DNA from: a virus
Virus record (IMG/VR): IMGVR_UViG_3300033571_009162
Location: 1-56,534 of that record
Length of the DNA stretch: 56,534 nucleotides
Direction: 5' to 3' (one strand)
The notes below the pieces were generated by a model that worked only from the letters and a program-made list of their open reading frames with translations, searched no databases and was not told the DNA's origin. Positions 16,938 to 26,924 of the stretch are shown in pieces (within the stretch, counting starts at the first letter, position 1; each line of letters begins with the position of its first letter). Made by a program: the position numbers and the translations under genes.

Positions 16938-19688
16938 ATGGATTTTAGAGATATCTTAAGTTCGCTGTCCACACTAAGCGAAGCAACAAAAGAAACAGAA
17001 AAAGGTAGAATTCACAAAGCAGATCCAGGTGGCTATGGACGCAAATATGACACCGATGAAGAAGGTGACGAAAAAGCTGAAAAGAAAGAAAAGAAGCCTG
17101 AAGAAAAGAAAGGTCGTGGACGTCCTAAGAAAGATGACGGCGACAAAAAATACGATACTGATTCGTTAGGTAAAGCCTTTGGTGTGGGTAAGCCTCCAAA
17201 GAAGCCTATTGGTAAGCCAACTAAAAAGCACAAATTAAAAGACTGGATAGAGTACGTAGAAACTACAACTCAGTTGAACGAAGCAGAACAAGTTACTATT
17301 CAACCTGCACAATCTAACACTCAAGTTATAAAGCAAGGTAATAAAGTTTTAGGTACTGTTACTAATCCGCAACTTGCATCACAAATAAAACAGAGTATTG
17401 GTCGTGGCGAAATGTCATTAGCTGGTGACAAAATGGATGAAGATCAATTAGATGAATTAAGTCCACAGACTCTTTCAAGTTATGCAAATAAAGCAAGAGC
17501 CCAACGACACTATGCTTTCGGCAATGCACAAAAGGGAAAAGAATCACCGCGTGATAAACAAGTTTACGATCCAGAAGGAAGATATGACAGACTTTGGAAC
17601 AAAAGAGCAGACGGTTATAATCAAGCGGTAGCAAAGGGAGCAACGGATCTTGACAAAGCATATGGATCTTTTAGCGCAGGGATAGATGGCGACCCGAACA
17701 GCTGGAACGTGTTAAAAGATAAGATGCCCAAAGCATATACTAGACCAATGACGCCATCGATGGAAGAAGATCAGGTTGAAGAAAGCGGTTTACAAGCATA
17801 CTTAGGTAACAAAAAGTATGGTAAAGAAGGTATGGATGCACTACGTAAAGCAGGTCGTGAGGGTGCAAGTAAAGAAAAAATGGCTCAGATTCGTGCCAAA
17901 CATGACAAAATGGATGAAGAAACCAATGGCGACGGTGCATTAAGAATGCAAGGTAAACGTATGAATCATCCAATGGATGAAGTTGCACCTCCTGGAGCAA
18001 AAGCAGAGCGTATGGTTAAGCATATTAAGAAGGGCTATGCTAAAGACGGTAAGTTAACTCCTAAAGAAAAGTCTATTGCTTATGCTACTGCATGGAAGGC
18101 ACATAATGCAGGTAAGGTAGAAGAAGAATCTCCAATTGGTAAAGATGTAGTTACATCGAAAGAAAGATTAGCACCGCATGCAGGTATGGGAAAAGGTCCA
18201 TTACAACAAAAATTAGGACAAGCAGGAGTAGTAGCAAAGAATTTCGCAAAATTCTTGCAAGGCAAGCGTGAAATCCCTACAATGGAAGGTCTAGAAAACA
18301 GTGAAAATGAAATTTTGACTGAAGGGGCTATGAAAGATTTAGTGACACGTTTTATTGAAGATTTAACAACTTCTAAGGCAAAAGGTTTCAATATAAACAA
18401 TGCAGTAGAGTTAGGTGATTTAGCAGCAGCTAAACGTGCTATCAATAACACTTTAGAACACGGTGATAGATATAAGCGTTTAGCAGGAACACTAAAAGGT
18501 CAGTTACGTGATTATGCTTTAGAAGAATTTGGTTTCACAAATTATGAAGAAAGCTTAGAAGAAGCTGATACACGCCCGGAATTAGAAACACCTGCAGGTA
18601 AAATGAGAATGGCAAAATTAGATGAGCCAGAACTCTCTCCATTTAAAGCAGGTATAACCCAATTAAGTATGGAAAACAATATGAAAGATATTCAATTTGA
18701 AGGCTGGGAAAAACAGCTAAACACGTTATTAGTTGAGGGATTAACAGTTTCCTCAAGCACAGGGCAACAAGGAGCACCTGATAGTGTTACTATAAGTGCT
18801 ACTGACAATGATGCACATGAACTATTAGATTTAGTAAGAAAAGCTGGTTTAGGTGTGTTTGGCGGTGATGACACAGCACAACCACAGGATAGTGCAATGA
18901 TGAGCCTACCAAGCCAAGAACCTGATGGCACTGGCACAGAACCAGAGGCTAGTCCAGAAGTTGTCGGTGATGGCGACGATATGCTAGCACTAATTAAGAA
19001 AATGGCAGGTGTTGGAAGTGTAATGAATCCAGCAGCAAGTCATGATTATGAAGAAGAAGGTGAAGAGGATGAAGAAGATGAAGAATCCGACTCCAGTGAA
19101 CAAGATCAAGAAGATCAAGAAGAAAATGATGGAGAAGAGTCAGAGAAGGAAGGTGAGGAGTCTGAAGATGAGGTTAAAGAAGCTTATGGCCAAGCAGACG
19201 AAGGAAACGCATTCACCGGCGCACTAGCAAAAGCTAAGGCAGATGGAGTTCAAAAAGGCGAAACAATGAAGGTAGGTGGCAAAACTTATCCAGTCAAAGA
19301 AGATGACATGGAAGAAGGAAATGCCTTTACAGGAAAATTAAAGTCTACTGCAAAAGGGCAAGAGTTTGAACTTGATGGAAAGAAGTATAAAGATACAAGT
19401 AATTTAGAAGAAGAATCATTGGATCAACCAGCAACGATGGAAGAAAAAGTCTGTGAGACTCACGGAGTTAATGAAGGAGAATGCGGTTGTACTCAAATGG
19501 AAGAAAGTTTTGCGAATGAAGCAGGCGGTGACGCTATGGAACAAACTGAACTTGCAAAGCTTAAAGCTTTACTGTCAATGGGTAATGATTTACACAAGAT
19601 GAAAAAAGACCAAACCGTGTTGAATCCTACACAAGTTTCTGTACAAGAATCAATCAGTGAATGGAAAAAACTAAGCGGTATAAAATAA
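16938..19688 (+). CDS. Large modular, highly charged prohead/internal protein
   Basis: This 916 aa protein starts MDFRDILSSLSTLSEATKE, with a possible processing site L13-S14-E15. It alternates low-complexity charged linkers with short modules: an AT-hook-like GRGRPKK near residue 60, LNEAEQ near 115, a GLQAYLGNKKYGKEGMDAL module near 290, an AERMVKHIKKGYAKDGKL module near 355, and a strongly acidic run near 700-750. Two related EGNAFTG modules start at residues 755 and 793. I recall these modules from other marine T4-like phages, where they are shuffled among proteins. The makeup fits a prohead core or packed internal protein cut by the prohead protease; that is inference. Confidence 0.75.
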   Translation: MDFRDILSSLSTLSEATKETEKGRIHKADPGGYGRKYDTDEEGDEKAEKKEKKPEEKKGRGRPKKDDGDKKYDTDSLGKAFGVGKPPKKPIGKPTKKHKLKDWIEYVETTTQLNEAEQVTIQPAQSNTQVIKQGNKVLGTVTNPQLASQIKQSIGRGEMSLAGDKMDEDQLDELSPQTLSSYANKARAQRHYAFGNAQKGKESPRDKQVYDPEGRYDRLWNKRADGYNQAVAKGATDLDKAYGSFSAGIDGDPNSWNVLKDKMPKAYTRPMTPSMEEDQVEESGLQAYLGNKKYGKEGMDALRKAGREGASKEKMAQIRAKHDKMDEETNGDGALRMQGKRMNHPMDEVAPPGAKAERMVKHIKKGYAKDGKLTPKEKSIAYATAWKAHNAGKVEEESPIGKDVVTSKERLAPHAGMGKGPLQQKLGQAGVVAKNFAKFLQGKREIPTMEGLENSENEILTEGAMKDLVTRFIEDLTTSKAKGFNINNAVELGDLAAAKRAINNTLEHGDRYKRLAGTLKGQLRDYALEEFGFTNYEESLEEADTRPELETPAGKMRMAKLDEPELSPFKAGITQLSMENNMKDIQFEGWEKQLNTLLVEGLTVSSSTGQQGAPDSVTISATDNDAHELLDLVRKAGLGVFGGDDTAQPQDSAMMSLPSQEPDGTGTEPEASPEVVGDGDDMLALIKKMAGVGSVMNPAASHDYEEEGEEDEEDEESDSSEQDQEDQEENDGEESEKEGEESEDEVKEAYGQADEGNAFTGALAKAKADGVQKGETMKVGGKTYPVKEDDMEEGNAFTGKLKSTAKGQEFELDGKKYKDTSNLEEESLDQPATMEEKVCETHGVNEGECGCTQMEESFANEAGGDAMEQTELAKLKALLSMGNDLHKMKKDQTVLNPTQVSVQESISEWKKLSGIK

Positions 19689-19704
19689 AAAAGTCCTTCT
19701 TATG

Positions 19705-19731
19705 AAGCCCGGTTCTGCCGGGCTTTTTTTT
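19705..19731 (+). terminator. Intrinsic terminator
   Basis: AAGCCCGG (19705-19712), loop TTCTG, CCGGGCTT (19718-19725) and a run of eight T (19724-19731). It closes the head/tail block 17 bases after the stop at 19688. Confidence 0.93.
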
Positions 19732-19757
19732 CGGTTAGGCGTAGATATTAAAAAACG

Positions 19758-19764
19758 ATAAATA
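19758..19764 (+). promoter_or_regulatory. Late promoter box of the fibre gene
   Basis: CGATAAATAC just after the terminator, with AAGG at 19771-19774 and the ATG at 19786. It restarts transcription for the fibre-lysin block. Confidence 0.7.
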
Positions 19765-19785
19765 CGTAATAAGGTAGATAAAAAC

Positions 19786-22700
19786 ATGGCCCAGCAATTT
19801 ATAGATTTTGGTACTTTTCCTAATGACCCTTCTGCGGATCCATTAAGAGCAGCATTTCAAAAAATACAGAATAATTTTACGGATTTATATAACACGCAGC
19901 TAACAGCAGGTGTGCTGACTTTGAATGTAGGTCCGGGACTATCCACGAACAGTAATGTAGGTAATATTCTACTTCAGACAAGTTTTCCTAATATTACTAT
20001 TCAAACGGCAAATAGTTTGTTAGTTGGAGTCGGGGCTGCTACAAGTAATACAGCAACTATATCAAATTACAATCAAAAGTTTGTAGTAAATTTAGCAAAT
20101 ACCATTACGACACAAAATGCAAACTTTATAGTAGGTACTACCACAGGAAATTTATTAGTAAACGGCACAGTCAATACCGCATTAAATCCAAACTCTAATG
20201 TTACACTAGATATAGGTAATTCGACAAATAGATGGAGAACTATATTTTTAGGCGCAAACGGAATCAGTATTGGCACAAGAACAATTAGTTCAAATGCTAA
20301 CGGAATTATTATTGGTAACCTATTTACTACAACAGGAAATATCACAAGTGCATCTATAACAACAGGAAACATTGCAACGTTAAATGTTAGTAATATAAAT
20401 GTTACAGGATACGTTACATCAAATTTCATTCCTTCATTAAATGAAATATATGATTTAGGAAATAACACACATAGATTTAGAGATTTATGGTTGAGTGGGA
20501 ATTCTTTACGTTTAGGTACAGCGACAGTAAGAGATGACGGTTCAGGTGGTATTACAATAAACAGTGCAGTTGTTACAAGTAACCTAAGTGTTGGTAATTT
20601 AACTGCGGTATATTTAGATGGTACTATTACAAGTAGTAGTCAACCAAATATAACCACTGTTGGTATTTTAAATAATTTAGCCGTTTCCGGCAACATTTTA
20701 ACAGGTGAATTAAGTGTAACTGGTAATCTCGAAACCGCAAACTTAATCACTACAGGCACTATAACAGCAACAAATATTGAAGGTAATATTATTTTACCTC
20801 CAGGGACTACATTACAGGCACCAGGTAATAATACGCAAATACTATTCAACGATGGTGGTAATACTTCTGCTGTTTCGGGAATGACCTTTAATAAAGCAAC
20901 AAATCTACTTAGTATTTCGGGTAATGTTGCCGGAGGAAATTTAGTAACAAGTGGCGGTTTATCAGTTTCGGGTAATGGTTCTATTGGTAATTTAAGTGCC
21001 AGTGGATCATTGAATGCAACAGGAAATGTAAATGCAGGTAATTTAATTACAGCTGGCGTCTTAGCTTCTACCGCTGATTTCTCTGGAAATGTAACGACGA
21101 ATGGTTTCTTAAGTGTTATAGGTAATGCCAGTGTAGGTAATATTACAACAACAACACTAACAGGACAAATTGTAAGTGTATCAGGTAATGTATCAGGAGC
21201 TAATTTAGTAGCAAGTGGCGTATTAAGAGTTGATGGAAATGCGAACGTAGGTAATTTAACGACTAGCGGATTCGTATCTGCTGCAACTATTGCAGCCGCA
21301 GCAAACGTCAGTGCTGGAAACTTTGTTACATCAGGTTCACTATCAGCAGGCACGTTAAATGTATCAGGAGCTATAACATCAAGTAGCACTATTAATTTAA
21401 CAGGTAATGCTTCATTAGGAAATACGACCACACAGAACATGACAGTCAATGGTAGTTTGACTGGTGCATCATTAATGGAATCGGGATTACTTAATGTTGT
21501 TGGAAATATGACAGGTGGTAATGTCATAACAAATGGTTTCTTAAGTGTTGCAGGTAACGCTAACATAGGAAACATTGTTTCTCAGGGAATCAGTGCGAAT
21601 GGTACTGTAACTGCAGGTTCATTTACAACATCCGGTAACTTGTCTGCTGCTAATGGTAATATAAGTTCATTAATTATTACCTCTGTAATAAATGCGTCAG
21701 GCGCAACAGCAAACGTCAATACATTAAACAGTAGTATTTTAAGTGTTGTTGGTAATGCATCAGCTGGTAACTTAGCAACAGGAGGTACACTCAGTGTTAG
21801 TGGTAATGCAACAACAGGTAATCTTGCGACAGGTGGTTTACAGGTTAATGGTAACTTTACAGTAGCAGGAACATCAACTACGGTCAGTAGTACGTTAAAC
21901 GTAACTGGTAATTTAACAGGTACTAATGCAAATATCAATAACTTAGAGGTTGCAAGTTTTGCGGTTACTACAGCAAATGCCAGTAATGTAAATATTTCAG
22001 GTATATTAAGTATGCCTTCAGGTGCCGCAACCATAGGAAACATTGCTGCAGGAATATTAGCGGCTACAGGAAATGTAAGTGGTTCAAATTTGATTGCAAG
22101 TGGTTACTTAGCAGTTTCAGGTGATGCGAGTGCGAATAAATTAACAGTAGCGTCTGGAATAGTGAACGGAAGTTATGCAGTAGGTGGTCAAATTACAGTA
22201 GGATCTAATGTTCAAATCACAACAACAGGATCAAGCGGTAATGGAACTGTTGCAATTTTAGCCTTTACTGCTACACAAGATGCTGCACCATTCCCTGCAG
22301 GTTCTACAATAATTGTTTCAGGGTTAGCACCCTCTGGATTTAACGGAACATATTCCGTAGCATCATCAAATACGACACACGTGACTTATGCTAACCCTAC
22401 AAATGGGCCAGTTACTACTGGTGGCTTCGTAAGGTCATCTGGTGTTGGTATGGTTTTACAAGGATCAGCAAATGTAGGCAGTCTTGTATCTGCTGGTGAT
22501 ATAAGTGGTGCCAATGTAACTGGCTCAACATTTACTGCAACATTATTCAGTGGAAACGGCGCAAGTATTACAGGCATCAACATGTTTAATACAGGAATGC
22601 GTGTAGCAATAACTGCGACGGCAGGAACAGGATCAGTTCAAACCCTTTCGTTTGCTTCTCAATCGTATCCTCCGTTTACTCCTGGTCAAAGTATTACAGT

Positions 22701-23280
22701 ATCAGGTGTAACACCTTCAGGATATAACGGTACATTTACTGTATTAAGTTGCACCACAACTGCGGTTACAATGTTAGGTTCAGCTACTGGATTAATGACC
22801 GTTAGTGGAACAATATCAGGCGGCGCAAAAGCAGTTGCCTCTACATTATCAGAAAATGTTGTTAACGGTAGTCAGCCTAATATTACTAGTGTTGGTACAC
22901 TTACAGGACTTTCACTTTCAGGAGCATTTACTGGAACTGACATTACGTCTAGTGGATTTGTGTTGGTAAGTGTTCAAAGTGGCATAGCAGCAGCCGGAAC
23001 AACATTAGGAACAGCAACTCCTATAACAAAACAAGTTAATGTAGTTACTACCGCAGCGGCAGGCACATCAGACGGTGTTAGATTGCCTGCTCCGACAGTA
23101 GGCATGCAGATAATAATTATTAATAGGTCATCTGTTCCAATTAAAGTTTATCCAGCGAACGGTGGCACAATTGATACCCTAGGATTAAATGCTTCCTTTT
23201 CACTGGGTATTAATGCTCGATTGATGATAATTGCAACAAGTACGACTCAATGGTTCACGATGGTTGGTGTATACGGTTAA
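19786..23280 (+). CDS. Tail fibre protein with GN-repeat shaft
   Basis: The N-terminal segment (FPNDPSADPLRAAFQKIQNN) resembles baseplate-attachment ends of phage fibres and recurs in shorter form in the gene at 26111. From about residue 290 to 800 the protein is a repeat array of the type SGxLSVxGNxxxGNLxT, expected to form a beta-helical or beta-prism shaft. Two related ~75 aa domains (VSGLAPSGFNGTYSV and VSGVTPSGYNGTFTV) follow near residues 807-885 and 940-1015, then a compact tip (VGMQIIIINRSSVPIKVYPA). The repeats create long antisense open frames that are not genes. A host-binding role is likely. Confidence 0.88.
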   Translation: MAQQFIDFGTFPNDPSADPLRAAFQKIQNNFTDLYNTQLTAGVLTLNVGPGLSTNSNVGNILLQTSFPNITIQTANSLLVGVGAATSNTATISNYNQKFVVNLANTITTQNANFIVGTTTGNLLVNGTVNTALNPNSNVTLDIGNSTNRWRTIFLGANGISIGTRTISSNANGIIIGNLFTTTGNITSASITTGNIATLNVSNINVTGYVTSNFIPSLNEIYDLGNNTHRFRDLWLSGNSLRLGTATVRDDGSGGITINSAVVTSNLSVGNLTAVYLDGTITSSSQPNITTVGILNNLAVSGNILTGELSVTGNLETANLITTGTITATNIEGNIILPPGTTLQAPGNNTQILFNDGGNTSAVSGMTFNKATNLLSISGNVAGGNLVTSGGLSVSGNGSIGNLSASGSLNATGNVNAGNLITAGVLASTADFSGNVTTNGFLSVIGNASVGNITTTTLTGQIVSVSGNVSGANLVASGVLRVDGNANVGNLTTSGFVSAATIAAAANVSAGNFVTSGSLSAGTLNVSGAITSSSTINLTGNASLGNTTTQNMTVNGSLTGASLMESGLLNVVGNMTGGNVITNGFLSVAGNANIGNIVSQGISANGTVTAGSFTTSGNLSAANGNISSLIITSVINASGATANVNTLNSSILSVVGNASAGNLATGGTLSVSGNATTGNLATGGLQVNGNFTVAGTSTTVSSTLNVTGNLTGTNANINNLEVASFAVTTANASNVNISGILSMPSGAATIGNIAAGILAATGNVSGSNLIASGYLAVSGDASANKLTVASGIVNGSYAVGGQITVGSNVQITTTGSSGNGTVAILAFTATQDAAPFPAGSTIIVSGLAPSGFNGTYSVASSNTTHVTYANPTNGPVTTGGFVRSSGVGMVLQGSANVGSLVSAGDISGANVTGSTFTATLFSGNGASITGINMFNTGMRVAITATAGTGSVQTLSFASQSYPPFTPGQSITVSGVTPSGYNGTFTVLSCTTTAVTMLGSATGLMTVSGTISGGAKAVASTLSENVVNGSQPNITSVGTLTGLSLSGAFTGTDITSSGFVLVSVQSGIAAAGTTLGTATPITKQVNVVTTAAAGTSDGVRLPAPTVGMQIIIINRSSVPIKVYPANGGTIDTLGLNASFSLGINARLMIIATSTTQWFTMVGVYG

Positions 23281-23286
23281 TAGGAG
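23281..23286 (+). promoter_or_regulatory. Ribosome site that fixes the endolysin start
   Basis: TAGGAG lies 5 nt before ATG 23292. An in-frame ATG at 23250 lies inside the fibre gene with no such site, so 23292 is preferred. Confidence 0.8.
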
Positions 23287-23291
23287 AAATT

Positions 23292-23912
23292 ATGATAACA
23301 TTAGAATTATTAAAACAATTATGTCCAAAAACAAAAGAGGCAGTTTTGAAAAAATATGCATTGTCGATACATGAAACAGCAGAATATTATGACATGTATG
23401 TTAATAAAAGACGTGCGGCTGCATTCGTTGCTCAAATAGCACACGAAAGTGGTCAATTTAATTTTGTTAAAGAAAATTTAAATTACAGTGCTAAAGGATT
23501 GATGGGAACATTTAAAAAATATTTTCCAACCGAAGCCTTAGCAAAACAATATGAAAGACAGCCTGAAAAAATAGCCAACAGAGTATATGCTAGTCGTATG
23601 GGCAACGGTGATGAAGCAAGCGGTGATGGCTACAAATTTTGCGGTAGAGGACTTATTCAATTGACTGGGCGAAATAATTATACCAATTTTGCACGTGATT
23701 TGGGAATTAGTTTAGATGAAACAGTAGCGTACCTTGAAACTCCAGAAGGTGCAGTTAGTAGTGCAGGTTGGTTTTGGGACCAAAACAATTTAAATCAATG
23801 GTGTGACAAAGATGATTTTGTCACATTAACGAAACGTATTAATGGCGGAACTATTGGTTTAGAAGATAGAAAACACCATTATCATTTGGCATTGGAGTTA
23901 TTAGGTCATTAA
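23292..23912 (+). CDS. GH19-type endolysin
   Basis: This 206 aa protein has the GH19 chitinase/lysozyme signature: AAFVAQIAHESGQFNF with the catalytic Glu in HES (about E52), NRVYASRMGNGDEASGDGYK with the second acid near E108, then GRGLIQLTGRNNY. Phage GH19 enzymes hydrolyse peptidoglycan. No signal peptide or membrane segment is present, so export needs a holin; a holin is encoded 10 kb away (33313). It could also be a virion-associated lysin, since it sits between structural genes. A longer start at 23250 is rejected because it lacks a ribosome site. Confidence 0.9.
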   Translation: MITLELLKQLCPKTKEAVLKKYALSIHETAEYYDMYVNKRRAAAFVAQIAHESGQFNFVKENLNYSAKGLMGTFKKYFPTEALAKQYERQPEKIANRVYASRMGNGDEASGDGYKFCGRGLIQLTGRNNYTNFARDLGISLDETVAYLETPEGAVSSAGWFWDQNNLNQWCDKDDFVTLTKRINGGTIGLEDRKHHYHLALELLGH

Positions 23913-23913
23913 T

Positions 23914-26085
23914 ATGTCTCAACCAGTATGGATTACTCCTGCAGAAAATTTAGGAACCTTTCCCTCAGGAAGACCATTAAATTTACAATTTGTTGCTCAG
24001 ATAACAGCCGCTAATGCCGTATCATTAGAATATACATTACTTAATGGGCAGTTACCGGACGCAGCAACAGGAAGTCAAATAAATTTATCAAGGACTGGAT
24101 TATTAACCGGAATACCAAAGAATATCTCTGAACAAACTACTTATAAATTTACAATAAGAGTAACAGATAATTTAGGTAATTTTAGGGACAGAACTTTTTC
24201 GTTTGATATATTCGGATTTAATGGTGTTTATATTGCAACTGGAAACGGTTTACTAGTAAATACATTTGATAGCACTTACATAGATTATCAAATACAGGTT
24301 AATAATCCAGTAGATAACAATCCATACCGTTTAACTATATCTTCAGGTAGCTTGCCACCTGGGTTATATTTGGATGAGCTTCATAGAATAAGAGGATATG
24401 CTTTACCTCCTACGAACGTTAATGGTTCTCCGGTAGCAAGAACCTTTACATTTAGTTTGCAACTTACTAGTGACCTAGGCTTAGATTCTAAAACATACAA
24501 CATAAGAATAACTAATCAACAATTATCTAAACCTATAAACTCACGCAAACCTGCAATATTAAATAATACGCCATTAATAGCTCCGGTGCCTTTATCTGAT
24601 CCATATCTAAGATATTACATACCTGAAAATAATATAATCCCAACTATTAAATCAGGTGAGTTTTTTTCTTTTAAGATTATAGGTCACGATTTTGATAATC
24701 AACCATTAAGTTATAATTTTGGGGTTTTACCTCAGGGTTTGACAGGAAACAGTAATACTGGTTGGATAACAGGAACACCTAATATTGCAGCAAACAGTAT
24801 TGCACAATATCAGTTTAGTGTTCAAGTATCTAAGGCGAGTAATCCTGGTATTTTTAGCCAAACTGAATTATACACACTAACTATTTCTAATGATATAACG
24901 CAAGAAATAACATGGAAAACAGACAGTGATTTAGGAATTGTTTTCAATGGTTCGATAAGTGAATTATATGTTGAGGCAAATTCAGAGTATGAACTAGAAT
25001 ATAGTTTAATTGGAGGAACATTGCCTCCTAACATAGAATTACTTTCAAACGGCCAACTAGCTGGAAGATTCCCTTATCAGTCACAACCTTATTTACAATC
25101 TATACACGAAACCAGTGAGTTTTCATTTATTGTCCAAGCTTTTTATCCTAGATATCCTATTGTTAGTAGTGAAAAAACATTCACTATAACAATAAAACAA
25201 GAGTTTGAAAATCCTTTAGATACTATATACTTTAAAGCTTGTCCAAACATAGAGGGTAGAAGAATAATACAATCTTTACTAACTGATGAAACATTGATCC
25301 CTACTGAAAACTTATATCGCCCATCAGATTCAAATTTTGGTAAAGCCTCTGACGTAAAATATATGCATATTTACGGACTCGAAACCGTAAATATTGAAAA
25401 ATATATAGAAGTAATCGGTAAAAATCACTATAATAGAAAACTAGTTTTAGGAGAAATTAAAACCGCTATAGCAAGAGACTCTAATAATAATATTGCATAT
25501 GAAGTGGTTTACTCTGAAATAGTAGATGATTTAATTAATAGTAAAGGACAAAGTATACCACAAGAAATAATTTGGCCTACAAAAATATCTTTAGATGAAG
25601 GACCTTACTTTGTTTCAAAAGATAACTATTTTACTAGTTCTGAAAATCTCTATACCAGTTATACACCGGGATCCGTAAGAATATTGTATCCTGCTAGTTT
25701 AACAAATATGAGAAACGAAGTTTTAGAAAATTTAACCCACAGCACAAATCAAAATTTGCTACCTAAATGGATGACAAGCCAACAAGTGAACGGTAACACA
25801 TTAGGATTCATTCAAGCTTGGGTAATATGTTATACACTACCTGGCTACTCAGAAACAATTAAAAATAATATTAACAATAATTGGGAATATAAATTAAACA
25901 TGATAGACTTTTCTATTGACAGAATGATTATCGATAAGAGTGCGTCATATAATTATAATACCCAATTATTAATTCCTTCATGGATAGAATTACCAGGAGC
26001 TAGCCCAACACCTGATCCATTGGATCGATATGATTTACCTGTACTTTTTCCGCGTAAAACAATTTTACCGAAGAATGTAGACTAA
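23914..26085 (+). CDS. Virion protein with putative-Ig (He_PIG-like) repeats
   Basis: The first 400 residues contain repeats of the type LPxG..L...G.LTGIP...F.I.VTDN (YTLLNGQLPDAAT.., ..TGLLTGIPKN, TVRVTDNLG), the hallmark of putative Ig/cadherin-like domains. At least four copies can be seen: near residues 40, 130, 265 and 370. The C-terminal 300 residues are different, with an aromatic-rich ending. It is a probable surface, baseplate or fibre-associated protein in the fibre block. I cannot assign a T4 equivalent. Confidence 0.75.
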   Translation: MSQPVWITPAENLGTFPSGRPLNLQFVAQITAANAVSLEYTLLNGQLPDAATGSQINLSRTGLLTGIPKNISEQTTYKFTIRVTDNLGNFRDRTFSFDIFGFNGVYIATGNGLLVNTFDSTYIDYQIQVNNPVDNNPYRLTISSGSLPPGLYLDELHRIRGYALPPTNVNGSPVARTFTFSLQLTSDLGLDSKTYNIRITNQQLSKPINSRKPAILNNTPLIAPVPLSDPYLRYYIPENNIIPTIKSGEFFSFKIIGHDFDNQPLSYNFGVLPQGLTGNSNTGWITGTPNIAANSIAQYQFSVQVSKASNPGIFSQTELYTLTISNDITQEITWKTDSDLGIVFNGSISELYVEANSEYELEYSLIGGTLPPNIELLSNGQLAGRFPYQSQPYLQSIHETSEFSFIVQAFYPRYPIVSSEKTFTITIKQEFENPLDTIYFKACPNIEGRRIIQSLLTDETLIPTENLYRPSDSNFGKASDVKYMHIYGLETVNIEKYIEVIGKNHYNRKLVLGEIKTAIARDSNNNIAYEVVYSEIVDDLINSKGQSIPQEIIWPTKISLDEGPYFVSKDNYFTSSENLYTSYTPGSVRILYPASLTNMRNEVLENLTHSTNQNLLPKWMTSQQVNGNTLGFIQAWVICYTLPGYSETIKNNINNNWEYKLNMIDFSIDRMIIDKSASYNYNTQLLIPSWIELPGASPTPDPLDRYDLPVLFPRKTILPKNVD

Positions 26086-26091
26086 TAAATA
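26085..26091 (+). promoter_or_regulatory. Late promoter box
   Basis: TAATAAATAAC overlaps the end of the preceding stop codon; the ATG at 26111 follows with only a weak GGA site. Confidence 0.6.
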
Positions 26092-26110
26092 ACATACGGA
26101 CAAAAAAACT

Positions 26111-26923
26111 ATGAGTGCTATTAACACAAATTCTATTGACATTAACTATCCTGTTCCTGGTATTAATAACAGTACCCAAGGATTTAGAGACAATTTTGCA
26201 AGTATTAAAAACAACCTTAATACTGCTGCTACAGAAATTACTGACATCCAAAATAAGGCTGTGGTTAAATCCGCATTGTCCGGAACAGTATTAAACAACG
26301 ACATGGCGAACACTTTAATAAGCAATGCAAGTGTTCAAGGATTCAGAGCCAAAACCTATAATTTAGGTGATAACTTATCAAGTTCAGTTGTTATTGATGT
26401 AACTAAAGCGGATGTGCAGTATGGCACCGTTACACAAAATACATCTATAACTTTTGGCGGATGGGCTCCTTCTGGTACTCAAAGTAACGTAGAGTTACGT
26501 TTGTCTGTTGCAAACGCAAATGCATATATTACGTTTCCAAATACTGTTTACAATTCTAGTGGTAACTTAATTACTGGTATGGGAGCAAGTATGCGATTAC
26601 TTGAAAACTACTACTCTAATGTATCAGATAGTAACGTTGGCGCAAATGTTACCTATACAAATATGATTAGTATTCCTAATAAAGTAAAATATTTAGACTT
26701 ATCTTTTTCAACATTAGATTGCGGAACGATTGTTGATGTGATGCCCACTAACCGAAATCAAAAAGCCTCACAGGTTCCTATTAGGACACCAACTGCTGTA
26801 GGTTTACTAGGAGATGCACCTGGTCAAGTTTGCTCAGATGGTGCCTATTTTTATGTTTGTGTGGGTACATATAACGGTAGCACAACTATATGGGGTAGAA
26901 TTGCATTGACGGCGGTGACATAA
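26111..26923 (+). CDS. Fibre-associated structural protein
   Basis: The N-terminus STQGFRDNFASIKNNLNTAA is a shorter relative of the attachment segment of the fibre at 19786 (LRAAFQKIQNNFTDLY). The middle (KTYNLGDNLSSSVVIDVT..., TSITFGGW) is beta-rich, and the end (APGQVCSDGAYFYVCVGTYN) is a compact motif common at the tips of phage tail proteins. It probably binds the baseplate. No enzyme motif is visible. Confidence 0.75.
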   Translation: MSAINTNSIDINYPVPGINNSTQGFRDNFASIKNNLNTAATEITDIQNKAVVKSALSGTVLNNDMANTLISNASVQGFRAKTYNLGDNLSSSVVIDVTKADVQYGTVTQNTSITFGGWAPSGTQSNVELRLSVANANAYITFPNTVYNSSGNLITGMGASMRLLENYYSNVSDSNVGANVTYTNMISIPNKVKYLDLSFSTLDCGTIVDVMPTNRNQKASQVPIRTPTAVGLLGDAPGQVCSDGAYFYVCVGTYNGSTTIWGRIALTAVT

Positions 26924-26924
26924 A

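Noticed and set aside
17033-18937. Several minus-strand open frames opposite the large charged protein
   Set aside because: Shadows caused by Lys/Glu-rich codons on the plus strand; Leu/Ser/Phe-rich with no start signals.
20640-21575. Long minus-strand open frame (311 codons) opposite the first fibre
   Set aside because: It is the antisense shadow of the GN repeats; low complexity (L/P/V/T), no ribosome site, and the plus-strand gene is clear. The same holds for 20073-20468 and 21582-22043.
20900-22100. CRISPR-like spaced repeats
   Set aside because: The repeated GGTAA-type units are in frame and code for SGxLSVxGN repeats of a fibre; spacing is irregular and no cas gene exists.
23250-23291. 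Longer start of the endolysin gene
   Set aside because: It lies inside the fibre gene without a ribosome site; TAGGAG sits 5 nt before ATG 23292 and the conserved domain starts after it.
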